Origin: Hymenobacter telluris
Lineage (GTDB): Bacteria; Bacteroidota; Bacteroidia; Cytophagales; Hymenobacteraceae
Reading direction: 5' to 3'
Length of the DNA stretch: 64,000 nucleotides
Assembly: GCF_017313265.1 (NCBI RefSeq)
Contig: NZ_JAFLQZ010000003.1
Span: 496,001 to 560,000, forward strand
Part shown: piece after piece, positions 15,936-23,312 of the stretch
How positions within the stretch are numbered: position 1 is the first letter of the stretch
Layout: each line of letters starts with the position of its first letter
The notes under the pieces: generated by a model
Seen by the model: only the letters and a program-made list of their open reading frames with translations
What the model was told of the DNA's origin: nothing
Database searches by the model: none
Made by a program: the position numbers and the translations under genes

Positions 15936-16015
15936 AGAAGCATCTCGCTGATACTATTCCTGCTTGTTGTTTTTAACGTCAGCACGCGAGATGCTTCTAC
16001 AAGCTCGGCATGACG
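15936..16015. repeat. Palindromic repeat related to the GTCATTCCGAGC family
   Basis: AGAAGCATCTCGC (15936-15948) and its inverted copy (15986-15998) form 13-base arms. On the minus strand the outer end reads CGTCATGCCGAGCTTGTAG, recalling the GTCATTCCGAGC elements at 1335 and 32383. The other outer arm is degenerate. It lies between the sigma-factor stop and the small membrane protein gene. Confidence 0.7.
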
Positions 16016-16026
16016 TTTTCGGGATG

Positions 16027-16629
16027 TTAGTCGGTGAAAAGCTCGGTGTATAGCTTTTGTAGCCGCTTGCGCAGGTGCTGCACGGCATAGTGTTTACGCG
16101 AAATCAGGGTTTTGAGCGGCACGCCGGTTTCCTCCTCCATTTCGCGGAAAGTTTTGTCTTCCAGTTCGTGCCAGATGAACACCTCGCGCTGGGCAGCCGG
16201 TAGTTCAGCCAAAGCATCCGAAAGGGCTTCCATCAGCGTTTCGCGGAGCAGCCGATTCTCTGGGGCATCGTCGGGGGCGGGCAGGATGTCGGCGAGCAGC
16301 AGCGAGTTTTCCTCGTCGCCGGAGAAGCTACGGGCCAGTTCGTCTTCGAGCGAAGTGGTTTTTTTGCGGCGGTAGAGGTCGGTGATTTTGTTGCGAGCTA
16401 CGCGAAACAGCCAAGCTGCGGCTTGCTCCACGGGTTTGAGCACCCGGTAGCTTTCTACGAGTTCAGCAAAGACGTCTTGCAATACGTCTTCAGCCTCAGC
16501 GGGGTCGGGGATGCGGCGACGGATGAACTGCAACAGCCGGCCGCGCTGCGCGCGCACGGCCTCCTGTATCTGCTGGTCCTGGTGGCCGGCCGTCATCGGT
16601 AGCGTCATGGTGAGGGGTAGCGTTTCCAT
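16027..16629 (-). CDS. ECF-type RNA polymerase sigma factor
   Basis: A 200-residue sigma-70 family factor of the extracytoplasmic-function group. Region 2 includes RRIPDPAEAEDVLQDVFAELVESY and AAWLFRVARNKITDLYRRKK. Region 4 contains a helix-turn-helix in LPAAQREVFIWHELEDKTFREMEEETGVPLKTLISRKHYAVQHLRKRL. The frame is open further upstream, but ATG 16629 (METLPLTM) gives a normal length; later methionines are possible. It is transcribed away from nuoK and towards a small membrane protein gene. No recognisable anti-sigma gene is adjacent. Confidence 0.9.
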   Translation of the reverse strand: METLPLTMTLPMTAGHQDQQIQEAVRAQRGRLLQFIRRRIPDPAEAEDVLQDVFAELVESYRVLKPVEQAAAWLFRVARNKITDLYRRKKTTSLEDELARSFSGDEENSLLLADILPAPDDAPENRLLRETLMEALSDALAELPAAQREVFIWHELEDKTFREMEEETGVPLKTLISRKHYAVQHLRKRLQKLYTELFTD

Positions 16630-16930
16630 TCTGCTAGCACAGACGAACGACGCTGAAAAATACTTCATTGCTACTGCATTTTCTTCAGCCTGCCGGTTGT
16701 GCTTGGCAGTTGCTGCTACTAAATGCTGAATAGCGCCAAGGCCACTGGGTTGGTAGGTGAAGCGCATTTTGCCTTACATTATAAGGCCATAAGGCATTTA
16801 TCCCCCCAATGGCCATGCGTAGCATGCTATTTAAGGGTGGCGTTTTCCAATTTTCAGGATACCTTTGCCAGCCTATTCATTACGGCTGCGCTTCGGCGTG
16901 CCGCTTCATTTTTGCCGTCAACCGCCCCGC
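16630..16930. other. Divergent intergenic region, sigma factor / nuoK
   Basis: About 300 bases between the divergent sigma-factor and nuoK genes. The nuoK-side promoter element is at 16860-16867. I see no supported gene, RNA or repeat in the rest. Short open frames here lack any protein-like feature. Confidence 0.5.
16860..16867 (+). promoter_or_regulatory. -7 element of the nuoK-N block
   Basis: TACCTTTG lies 63 bases upstream of the nuoK ATG. Together with the terminator after nuoJ and the opposite-strand genes between the blocks, it indicates that nuoK-N is transcribed separately from nuoA-J. No exact -33 TTTG is seen; GTTTTC is at 16842-16847. Confidence 0.6.
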
Positions 16931-17263
16931 ATGGATCAGAACATACCGCAGGTTATTCAAACGGTTCCGCTTCAATACTACGTTTTCTTCGCCACGGCGC
17001 TTTTCGCTATTGGCGTTGTTGGGGTGCTTACCCGGCGCAACGCCATCATCATCTTTATGTGCATAGAGCTGATGCTAAATGCGGTTAACGTGCTGCTAAC
17101 GGCCTTTGCAGCGTATCGTTCCGATGCCAATGGCCAGGTTTTCGTGTTCTTCATCATGGCTGTTGCCGCCGCCGAAGTAGCAGTGGGGCTGGCTATTATC
17201 GTCATGATTTACCGTAACCTACAGAACACCGACGTCAATCTGTTAAACCGACTGAAGTTCTAA
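16931..17263 (+). CDS. nuoK: NADH-quinone oxidoreductase subunit K
   Basis: The 110-residue membrane subunit has three transmembrane helices and two conserved buried glutamates, in [15 protein letters not shown] and [18 protein letters not shown] 16931 ([10 protein letters not shown]) gives the usual size. The frame is open upstream, but the promoter element lies there. It is the first gene of the second nuo block. Confidence 0.95.
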   Translation: MDQNIPQVIQTVPLQYYVFFATALFAIGVVGVLTRRNAIIIFMCIELMLNAVNVLLTAFAAYRSDANGQVFVFFIMAVAAAEVAVGLAIIVMIYRNLQNTDVNLLNRLKF

Positions 17264-17267
17264 GTTG

Positions 17268-17349
17268 ATGGCTGCATTGCTTAATTGTTAAATGGTTGAG
17301 GTAGTTCAACAACTCATCAGAACCACTAACAATTAAACAATGCAGCCAT
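17268..17349. repeat. Inverted repeat between nuoK and nuoL
   Basis: Arms 17268-17290 and 17327-17349 (23 bases, one mismatch) contain eight-base units such as GCTGCATT, GCTTAATT and GTTAAATG. The right arm ends 15 bases before the nuoL ATG. Confidence 0.85.
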
Positions 17350-17364
17350 TTAGCCATTAACTAG

Positions 17365-19311
17365 ATGCAAGAAACTGTTTTACCTGCCGCCAGCGCCCCG
17401 TACGCAACTTTCCTGTACGTACTGATTCCGCTGCTGCCTTTCCTGGGCTTTCTCCTCAATGGCCTGCTCAACAAGCGCCTCTCCGGCACGTTAGCCGGCG
17501 CCATAGGCAGCCTGGCAGTGCTGGGCTCGTTCCTGATTTCGGGGTATCTGTTCCTGAATTTCCAGTATCAGTACACCGTTAAGCTGTTCGACTGGATTTC
17601 GGTGGGCTCCATGCAGATTCCCTTCTCCTACCAAATCGACCAGCTCAGCCTGATTATGCTGCTGCTTGTAACGGGGGTTGGGTTTCTGATTCACGTGTAC
17701 AGCATCGGCTACATGCACCACGACGAGAACGTGGGCAAGTTTTTCAGCTTCCTGAACCTGTTCGTATTCAGCATGCTGGTGCTGGTACTGGGGTCCAACT
17801 TCGTGATTCTGTTCATTGGCTGGGAAGGCGTAGGGCTCTGCTCCTACCTGCTTATCGGCTTCTGGAACAAAAACACCAGCTACAACAACGCCGCCAAGAA
17901 AGCCTTCATCATCAACCGGGTTGGTGACCTGGGCTTTTTGCTTGGCATCTTCCTGATTTACCTCACTTTCGATTCGGTACAGTACGCCGAGGTGTTCCAG
18001 AAAGCCAGCACCCTGCAGATTGGCACTTTCACGGTTACAGCTATTACGTTGCTGCTGTTTGTAGGCGCAATGGGTAAATCGGCGCAGTTGCCGCTCTACA
18101 CCTGGCTGCCCGACGCCATGGCCGGCCCTACCCCGGTTTCGGCCCTGATTCACGCGGCTACCATGGTAACGGCGGGCATCTACATGATTCTGCGGGCTAA
18201 CGTGCTGTTTACGCTGGCGCCCCACACGCTGGAAGTTATTGCCATCATCGGGGCGGCTACGGCGCTGTTTGCCGCTACCATCGGCTTGGCCCAGAATGAC
18301 ATCAAGAAGGTACTGGCCTACTCCACTGTTTCGCAGCTGGGCTACATGTTCCTGGCCTTGGGCGTAATGGGCTACAGCACCAGCTTGTTCCACGTGTTGA
18401 CCCACGCTTTCTTCAAGGCGCTGATGTTCTTGGGCGCGGGTTCGGTGATTCACGCCATGAGCAACGAGCAGGATATGCGCCGCATGGGCGGCCTCCGCAA
18501 AGCCCTGCCGATTACGTTTATCACCTTCCTGATTGGCTGCCTGGCCATTGCCGGCATCCCGCCTTTCTCGGGCTTCTTCTCGAAAGACGAAATCCTGCTA
18601 CACGCTTACGAGCACAGCAAGGTGCTGTACGCCGTGGGCTTGTTCACGGCTTTCCTGACGGCGTTCTACATGTTCCGCTTGTTGTTCCTCACTTTCTTTG
18701 GGGAGTTCCGGGGCACCGAGGAGCAGAAGCATCACCTACACGAGTCGCCGGCTTCCATGACGCTGCCGCTCGTTGTGCTGGCTATTCTGGCCGCCGTGGG
18801 TGGTTTCATGAATGCGCCGTTCTTCCTGGGCGAAGACAAGGCCTACCTCGCCAATTATCTGGCGCCACTTTTCACCTATTCGCAACGCCTCAATCCGGCG
18901 GCCTTCAGCGTACACGCCGACCATGCCACCGAGCTGATGCTCATCGGCCTTTCGGTAGGGGCTGGCGTGCTGGGCATCATCTTGGCGTATGTGCAGTACG
19001 TGAGCCGCGGTGTGCGCCCGGTGGAAGAAGGTGAGTCGCGCGGCTTCCTTGAAACTCTGATTTACCACAAGTACTACATCGACGAGCTGTACAACGCCTT
19101 GTTCGTGCGCCCAACTATGTGGCTCTCGAAAGGCTTGCATCGCTACGTGGAAAATGGCGTTATCGACCCTATTGTGAACGGCTTTGGCCGCGTTACGATG
19201 GGTGGCGGCCGACTGCTGCGCTACGTGCAAACCGGCTCGGTTGAAACCTACCTCATCTTGATGGTAGTCGGTATCGTGTTGATATTGGCGCTGAACTCCG
19301 GAAAGCTGTAG
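17365..19311 (+). CDS. nuoL: NADH-quinone oxidoreductase subunit L
   Basis: The largest antiporter-like proton-pumping subunit, 648 residues with about 16 transmembrane segments. Signatures include FIGWEGVGLCSYLLIGFW (near residue 150), FVGAMGKSAQLPLYTWLPDAMAGPTPVSALIHAATMVTAGIYMI (near 235, with the functional Lys and His residues), and KKVLAYSTVSQLGYM. The C-terminal part (from about residue 540) has the amphipathic region before the last anchor. ATG 17365 follows the repeat arm closely. Confidence 0.97.
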   Translation: MQETVLPAASAPYATFLYVLIPLLPFLGFLLNGLLNKRLSGTLAGAIGSLAVLGSFLISGYLFLNFQYQYTVKLFDWISVGSMQIPFSYQIDQLSLIMLLLVTGVGFLIHVYSIGYMHHDENVGKFFSFLNLFVFSMLVLVLGSNFVILFIGWEGVGLCSYLLIGFWNKNTSYNNAAKKAFIINRVGDLGFLLGIFLIYLTFDSVQYAEVFQKASTLQIGTFTVTAITLLLFVGAMGKSAQLPLYTWLPDAMAGPTPVSALIHAATMVTAGIYMILRANVLFTLAPHTLEVIAIIGAATALFAATIGLAQNDIKKVLAYSTVSQLGYMFLALGVMGYSTSLFHVLTHAFFKALMFLGAGSVIHAMSNEQDMRRMGGLRKALPITFITFLIGCLAIAGIPPFSGFFSKDEILLHAYEHSKVLYAVGLFTAFLTAFYMFRLLFLTFFGEFRGTEEQKHHLHESPASMTLPLVVLAILAAVGGFMNAPFFLGEDKAYLANYLAPLFTYSQRLNPAAFSVHADHATELMLIGLSVGAGVLGIILAYVQYVSRGVRPVEEGESRGFLETLIYHKYYIDELYNALFVRPTMWLSKGLHRYVENGVIDPIVNGFGRVTMGGGRLLRYVQTGSVETYLILMVVGIVLILALNSGKL

Positions 19312-19403
19312 GAATACAGCTATTCATCTTTCGCTTAAACTGTCGTCAACTGCCTAGATTTCCTCTACCAGTCTGTACGTCATCGGAACAACCTGCTTAG
19401 CTA

Positions 19404-20873
19404 ATGCTCACAGTTCTCCTCCTACTCTGGCCCGTGGCGGCCGCCCTGCTTTTGCACTTCTTCAAAGGCAGTGTTGCCCGGGTGGCAGCATTTGGCGCGG
19501 CGCTGATTGAATTTGTACTGGCGGCTTACGCGGCTCTTACTTTCAACGGTAGCAACGCCGACCAGTTCTCAGTGAACCTGCCCTGGATTGCTTCGGCTGG
19601 CATCAACTTCCATGTGGGAATGGACGGGCTGAGCTTACTGCTGGTGCTGCTCACTACGTTTCTGGTACCCATTATCCTGCTGGCTTCGTTTCGCCGCAGC
19701 TTCGAGAATGCCTCAGCGTTTTATGCGTTGGTGCTGTTCATGGAAACCGGACTGGTGGGCGTATTCACGGCGCAGGATGCCTTTCTATTCTACTTTTTCT
19801 GGGAAGTAGCGCTCATTCCGATTTACTTCCTGGCCGGCGTGTGGGGCGGGGTAAACCGCGCCAAGGTCACGTTCAAGTTTTTCCTGTACACCATCGTCGG
19901 TTCGCTGTTCATGCTGGCGGGCTTTGTGTACCTGTATTTCCAGACTGGTCCGGCCGCTAACGGCCTTGCAGCGCACAACTCCGACCTAGCTTCGTTCTAC
20001 AACCTGAGTTTGAGCGCGCAGCAGCAGTCCTGGCTGTTCTGGCTGATTTTCGCGGCCTTTGCCGTAAAGATGCCCATCTTCCCTTTCCACACCTGGCAGC
20101 CTGACACCTACACCGAGTCGCCGGCCCCGGCAACTATGCTGCTCTCGGGCATCATGCTGAAAATGGGTATTTACGGCTGCATGCGCTGGTTGCTGCCGGT
20201 GGTGCCGCTAGGCGTGAGCCAGTGGCAGAATCTGGTACTGATTCTATCCATCATCGGCATCATCTACGGCGCCATCATTGCCATTCGGCAGCAGGATGTG
20301 AAGCGGCTTATTGCTTACTCTTCGCTCTCCCACGTGGGGCTGATGGCAGCCGGTGTGTTTTCGCTCACCCAAATTGGCTTGCAGGGCGCCAGCATTCAGA
20401 TGCTGGCCCACGGTGTGAACGTGGTGGGGATGTTCTTCATTGCCGACTGCATTGAGCGCCGTACTGGCACCCGCCTGATTCCGGACCTTGGCGGCCTTAC
20501 CCGCAACACCCCTATCCTGACGGTGTGCTTCTTGGTGCTCCTATTAGGTACGGTGGCGCTACCGCTCACCAACGGGTTTGTGGGGGAGTTTCTGCTGCTT
20601 GGTGGCGTGTACCAGTACAATGCCTGGATGGGTGCCGTAGCTGGTATTACCATCATTCTGGCCGCCGTGTACCTGCTGCGTATGTTCCAGCGCGTGATGC
20701 TCGGCCCCGACTCGTCTTTCTCTGCTACCATCACCGACCTGACCGGTGCCGAGCTGGCCGTTTTGGTGCCGCTTATCGTGCTGGTCTTCTGGATTGGCTT
20801 GTTCCCGAATACGTTCCTGCACTTGTCGGAAGGCAGCGTGATGGGAATACTCAGTGAGGTAGTGAAACGCTAA
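19404..20873 (+). CDS. nuoM: NADH-quinone oxidoreductase subunit M
   Basis: Antiporter-like subunit of 489 residues with about 14 transmembrane helices. The conserved glutamate-containing helix (YFFWEVALIPIYFLAGVWGG, near residue 130), KMPIFPFHTWQPDTYTESPAPATMLLSGIMLKMGIYG (near 225), and DVKRLIAYSSLSHVGLMAAG are present. It begins 92 bases after nuoL; that gap shows no repeat. ATG 19404 is the only reasonable start. Confidence 0.97.
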   Translation: MLTVLLLLWPVAAALLLHFFKGSVARVAAFGAALIEFVLAAYAALTFNGSNADQFSVNLPWIASAGINFHVGMDGLSLLLVLLTTFLVPIILLASFRRSFENASAFYALVLFMETGLVGVFTAQDAFLFYFFWEVALIPIYFLAGVWGGVNRAKVTFKFFLYTIVGSLFMLAGFVYLYFQTGPAANGLAAHNSDLASFYNLSLSAQQQSWLFWLIFAAFAVKMPIFPFHTWQPDTYTESPAPATMLLSGIMLKMGIYGCMRWLLPVVPLGVSQWQNLVLILSIIGIIYGAIIAIRQQDVKRLIAYSSLSHVGLMAAGVFSLTQIGLQGASIQMLAHGVNVVGMFFIADCIERRTGTRLIPDLGGLTRNTPILTVCFLVLLLGTVALPLTNGFVGEFLLLGGVYQYNAWMGAVAGITIILAAVYLLRMFQRVMLGPDSSFSATITDLTGAELAVLVPLIVLVFWIGLFPNTFLHLSEGSVMGILSEVVKR

Positions 20874-20882
20874 ATTGCTTGC

Positions 20883-20985
20883 AGCGCGAAGCTCCAGCTT
20901 CGCGTGTCGTTGCTGATATCGAACGATACTCGTTGTGCTGGTTTTCTCGGCCATGCCACGATACCCGAAGCTGGAGCTTCACGCT
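20883..20985. repeat. Inverted repeat with nested palindrome between nuoM and nuoN
   Basis: Arms 20883-20910 and 20958-20985 (28 bases, three mismatches) each contain the smaller near-palindrome CGAAGCTCCAGCTTCG. Either the arms pair with each other or each folds on itself. The repeat occupies most of the nuoM-nuoN gap and ends 13 bases before the nuoN ATG. Confidence 0.85.
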
Positions 20986-20998
20986 ACATCCAACGCCC

Positions 20999-22408
20999 AT
21001 GATTTCAATCGTTCTTCTCTCTGTTTTCGGCCTTGCCAACCTCTTCCTGGGGTTCTTGCGCTCCAACCGAATTCTGCTGCCCGCGGCCATGCTCATGCTG
21101 GGCACGGTGCTGACCGTGAACTTCATCGACTGGAATGCCGGCTCGCAGTCGTTTTTCAACGGCATGCTGGTAGTCGATAATTTCTCGGTGGTGTTTACCG
21201 GCATCGTGGTTCTGACGGCGTTGCTACTGATACCTTTCTCCGAGAAATACGTGCTTGATGGGCAGCCTAACCTGGCTGAATACTACTCGCTGCTGCTGTT
21301 TTCGTTGGTGGGCGCTATCATGATGGTATCGTACAACCACCTCCTGATGCTGTTCCTAGGCATTGAGATTCTGAGCGTAGCCATGTACGTGCTGGCGGGG
21401 GCCCAGAAAACCAATCTGCGTTCTAATGAGGCCGCCCTGAAGTATTTCCTGATGGGCGCGTTTGCTACCGGCATCCTGCTGTTCGGGATGGCGCTGGTAT
21501 ATGGCGCTACCGGCACTTTCGAGTTGGCCAACATCAAGTTTGCCGTGCAGAATCCGGTCAATGCTTCCCTCACCCCGATGCTCTACATCGGTATGCTGAT
21601 GATGCTGATTGGTATTGGGTTTAAGGTATCGGCCGCACCGTTCCACTTCTGGACGCCCGACGTGTATGAAGGCACTCCAACCTTCTTCACGGCGTTTATG
21701 AGCACGGTGGTAAAAACCGCTGGCTTTGCCGCTTTCCTGAAGCTATTGGTGCAGGCTTTCCCAGCGGCTACGGCGCAAGGGTTATGGCTGCCTACTCTCA
21801 CCGCCATGTGCGTGCTTACCCTGGCCATTGGTAACGTGGGCGCAGTGGCACAAAGTAGCGCCAAACGGATGCTGGCGTACTCCAGCGTGTCGCACGCTGG
21901 TTATCTGCTTATTGGCTTGGTGGCGTTCAATGGCGAGTTGGAAGGTGCTTCGGCCAACGGTATTTTCTTCTACTCGCTGGCTTACTCGGTGGCTACCGTG
22001 GCGGCCTTTGGCGTACTGAAACTAGTGTCGGACCAGCGCATGCGCGAAGATTATGATGCCCTGAACGGCCTCGCCAAAACCAACCCATTGTTGGCTTTCG
22101 TGATGACGGTGGCTATGCTTTCTTTGGCGGGTATTCCACTCACGGGCGGCTTCTTCGGCAAGTTCTTTGTCTTCTCGGCCGCCGTGGAAAACGGACACAT
22201 TGGCCTGGTAGTTTTTGCCGTAATTATGTCAATGGTGAGCATCTACTATTACTTGCGGCCCATTATTGCCATGTACATGCGCGATGCTGATTCCGATACC
22301 ATAGAGCCCTTGCAGGTAAGCGGGTTCCAGTCGGCGGCCCTGTTGCTGCTGGCTTTACTCACCGTAGTGCTGGGTGTGTTGCCAGGCATTATAGCGGGTA
22401 TTCTGTAG
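20999..22408 (+). CDS. nuoN: NADH-quinone oxidoreductase subunit N
   Basis: Antiporter-like subunit of 469 residues with about 14 transmembrane segments. Typical segments are LFLGIEILSVAMYVLAGAQK (near residue 115), GIGFKVSAAPFHFWTPDVYEGTPTFFTAFMSTVVKTAGFAA (near 205) and KRMLAYSSVSHAGYLLIG. The frame is open back to 20879, but that part is the inverted repeat, so ATG 20999 (MISIVLLSVFG) was chosen. It is the last gene of the nuo locus, followed by a terminator. Confidence 0.96.
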   Translation: MISIVLLSVFGLANLFLGFLRSNRILLPAAMLMLGTVLTVNFIDWNAGSQSFFNGMLVVDNFSVVFTGIVVLTALLLIPFSEKYVLDGQPNLAEYYSLLLFSLVGAIMMVSYNHLLMLFLGIEILSVAMYVLAGAQKTNLRSNEAALKYFLMGAFATGILLFGMALVYGATGTFELANIKFAVQNPVNASLTPMLYIGMLMMLIGIGFKVSAAPFHFWTPDVYEGTPTFFTAFMSTVVKTAGFAAFLKLLVQAFPAATAQGLWLPTLTAMCVLTLAIGNVGAVAQSSAKRMLAYSSVSHAGYLLIGLVAFNGELEGASANGIFFYSLAYSVATVAAFGVLKLVSDQRMREDYDALNGLAKTNPLLAFVMTVAMLSLAGIPLTGGFFGKFFVFSAAVENGHIGLVVFAVIMSMVSIYYYLRPIIAMYMRDADSDTIEPLQVSGFQSAALLLLALLTVVLGVLPGIIAGIL

Positions 22409-22429
22409 AAACCACTTCTGAAGCATAAG

Positions 22430-22459
22430 AAAAAGGACTGCCGGTTGGCAGTCCTTTTT
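22430..22459. terminator. Bidirectional terminator after nuoN
   Basis: A perfect 13-base hairpin, AAAAAGGACTGCC with a GGTT loop, has T-runs on both sides. It can also serve the convergent response-regulator gene. Confidence 0.9.
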
Positions 22460-22467
22460 TGTTTCGG

Positions 22468-23124
22468 CTAGCCTTTCGTCAGGCCTTCACGCAGGGCTTT
22501 GCTTACAGCCTCGGTCATGGACCGGACGTGCAGCTTCTCGTAGATTTTCTTGATGTGTGACCGGACCGTATCAATGCTGATGTTACGGTCGGCGGCAATC
22601 ATTTTATAGCTGTAGCCTTCTACCAACAAGCCTAGAATTTCCTGCTCCCGGGCGCTAAGGTTGGCATGCGACTCCTCTACCGGACGGCGCGGCGGGGCTT
22701 TCGGAAACAGGCGTAGTACCTGCCGGGCAATGGCAGGCGTCATGGGGGCGCCGCCGGCCCGCACCTCACCAATAGCATCGAGCAAACGGGCCGGCGAGGT
22801 TTTCTTGAGCAGGTAACCATCAGCACCGGCACAGATGGCATCGAACACCCGGTCATTTTCCTCGAACACAGTCAGCATCACCACATTTACATCCGGCGCA
22901 ACGGCCTTAATACGGCGCAGGCCCTCAATGCCCGTGCAGCCAGGCATGTCAATGTCCATGAGCACTACATCGGGGCGCAGGCGTGCCATATCGGCCTGTG
23001 CTTGCATGCAGTTGCCGAGCGCGCCTACCAGTTCCAGCCCCAACGACCCCGACAACAGCTGACTCAAGCTGGTTCGCAAGTCAACGTTGTCTTCATAAAT
23101 CAGTACGCGGGTGGCAGTTGGCAT
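22468..23124 (-). CDS. NarL/LuxR-type response regulator
   Basis: A 218-residue response regulator. The receiver domain (1-125) has the acidic pocket in IYEDN, the phosphoacceptor Asp in VVLMDIDMPG (near residue 56), a Thr in VVMLTVFE and Lys in LLKKTS. The C-terminal LuxR-type helix-turn-helix is NLSAREQEILGLLVEGYSYKMIAADRNISIDTVRSHIKKIYEKLHV. It lies downstream of a large sensor kinase gene on the same strand with a HisKA_3 core, the usual partner type. The 179-base gap between them is largely an octamer inverted repeat. Target genes are unknown. Confidence 0.92.
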   Translation of the reverse strand: MPTATRVLIYEDNVDLRTSLSQLLSGSLGLELVGALGNCMQAQADMARLRPDVVLMDIDMPGCTGIEGLRRIKAVAPDVNVVMLTVFEENDRVFDAICAGADGYLLKKTSPARLLDAIGEVRAGGAPMTPAIARQVLRLFPKAPPRRPVEESHANLSAREQEILGLLVEGYSYKMIAADRNISIDTVRSHIKKIYEKLHVRSMTEAVSKALREGLTKG

Positions 23125-23210
23125 GTGGCTGAAAGGGTTAAGAATTGAATACCTCTAATATACAGCCCTTACCTACCCATTGCGACTACATGATGATGTG
23201 ATGCAGGAAA

Positions 23211-23312
23211 GTGAATGATTGGATGATTGGATGACTGAATGATTGGATGATGGACCACTCCAGTCATCCAATCATCCAGTCATCCAATCACTCAATCATC
23301 CAATCACTCATT
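23211..23312. repeat. Octamer-built inverted repeat between the sensor kinase and its response regulator
   Basis: The left half is a run of eight-base units (GAATGATT, GGATGATT, GGATGACT, GAATGATT, GGATGATG). The right half carries the inverted version with a few insertions. The TGA stop of the kinase (23304-23306) is inside the right half. It separates the two genes of the two-component pair. Confidence 0.85.

Noticed and set aside
20879..20998. Extended NuoN start
   Set aside because: The extension is encoded by the inverted repeat and does not resemble NuoN; ATG 20999 begins the hydrophobic family N terminus.
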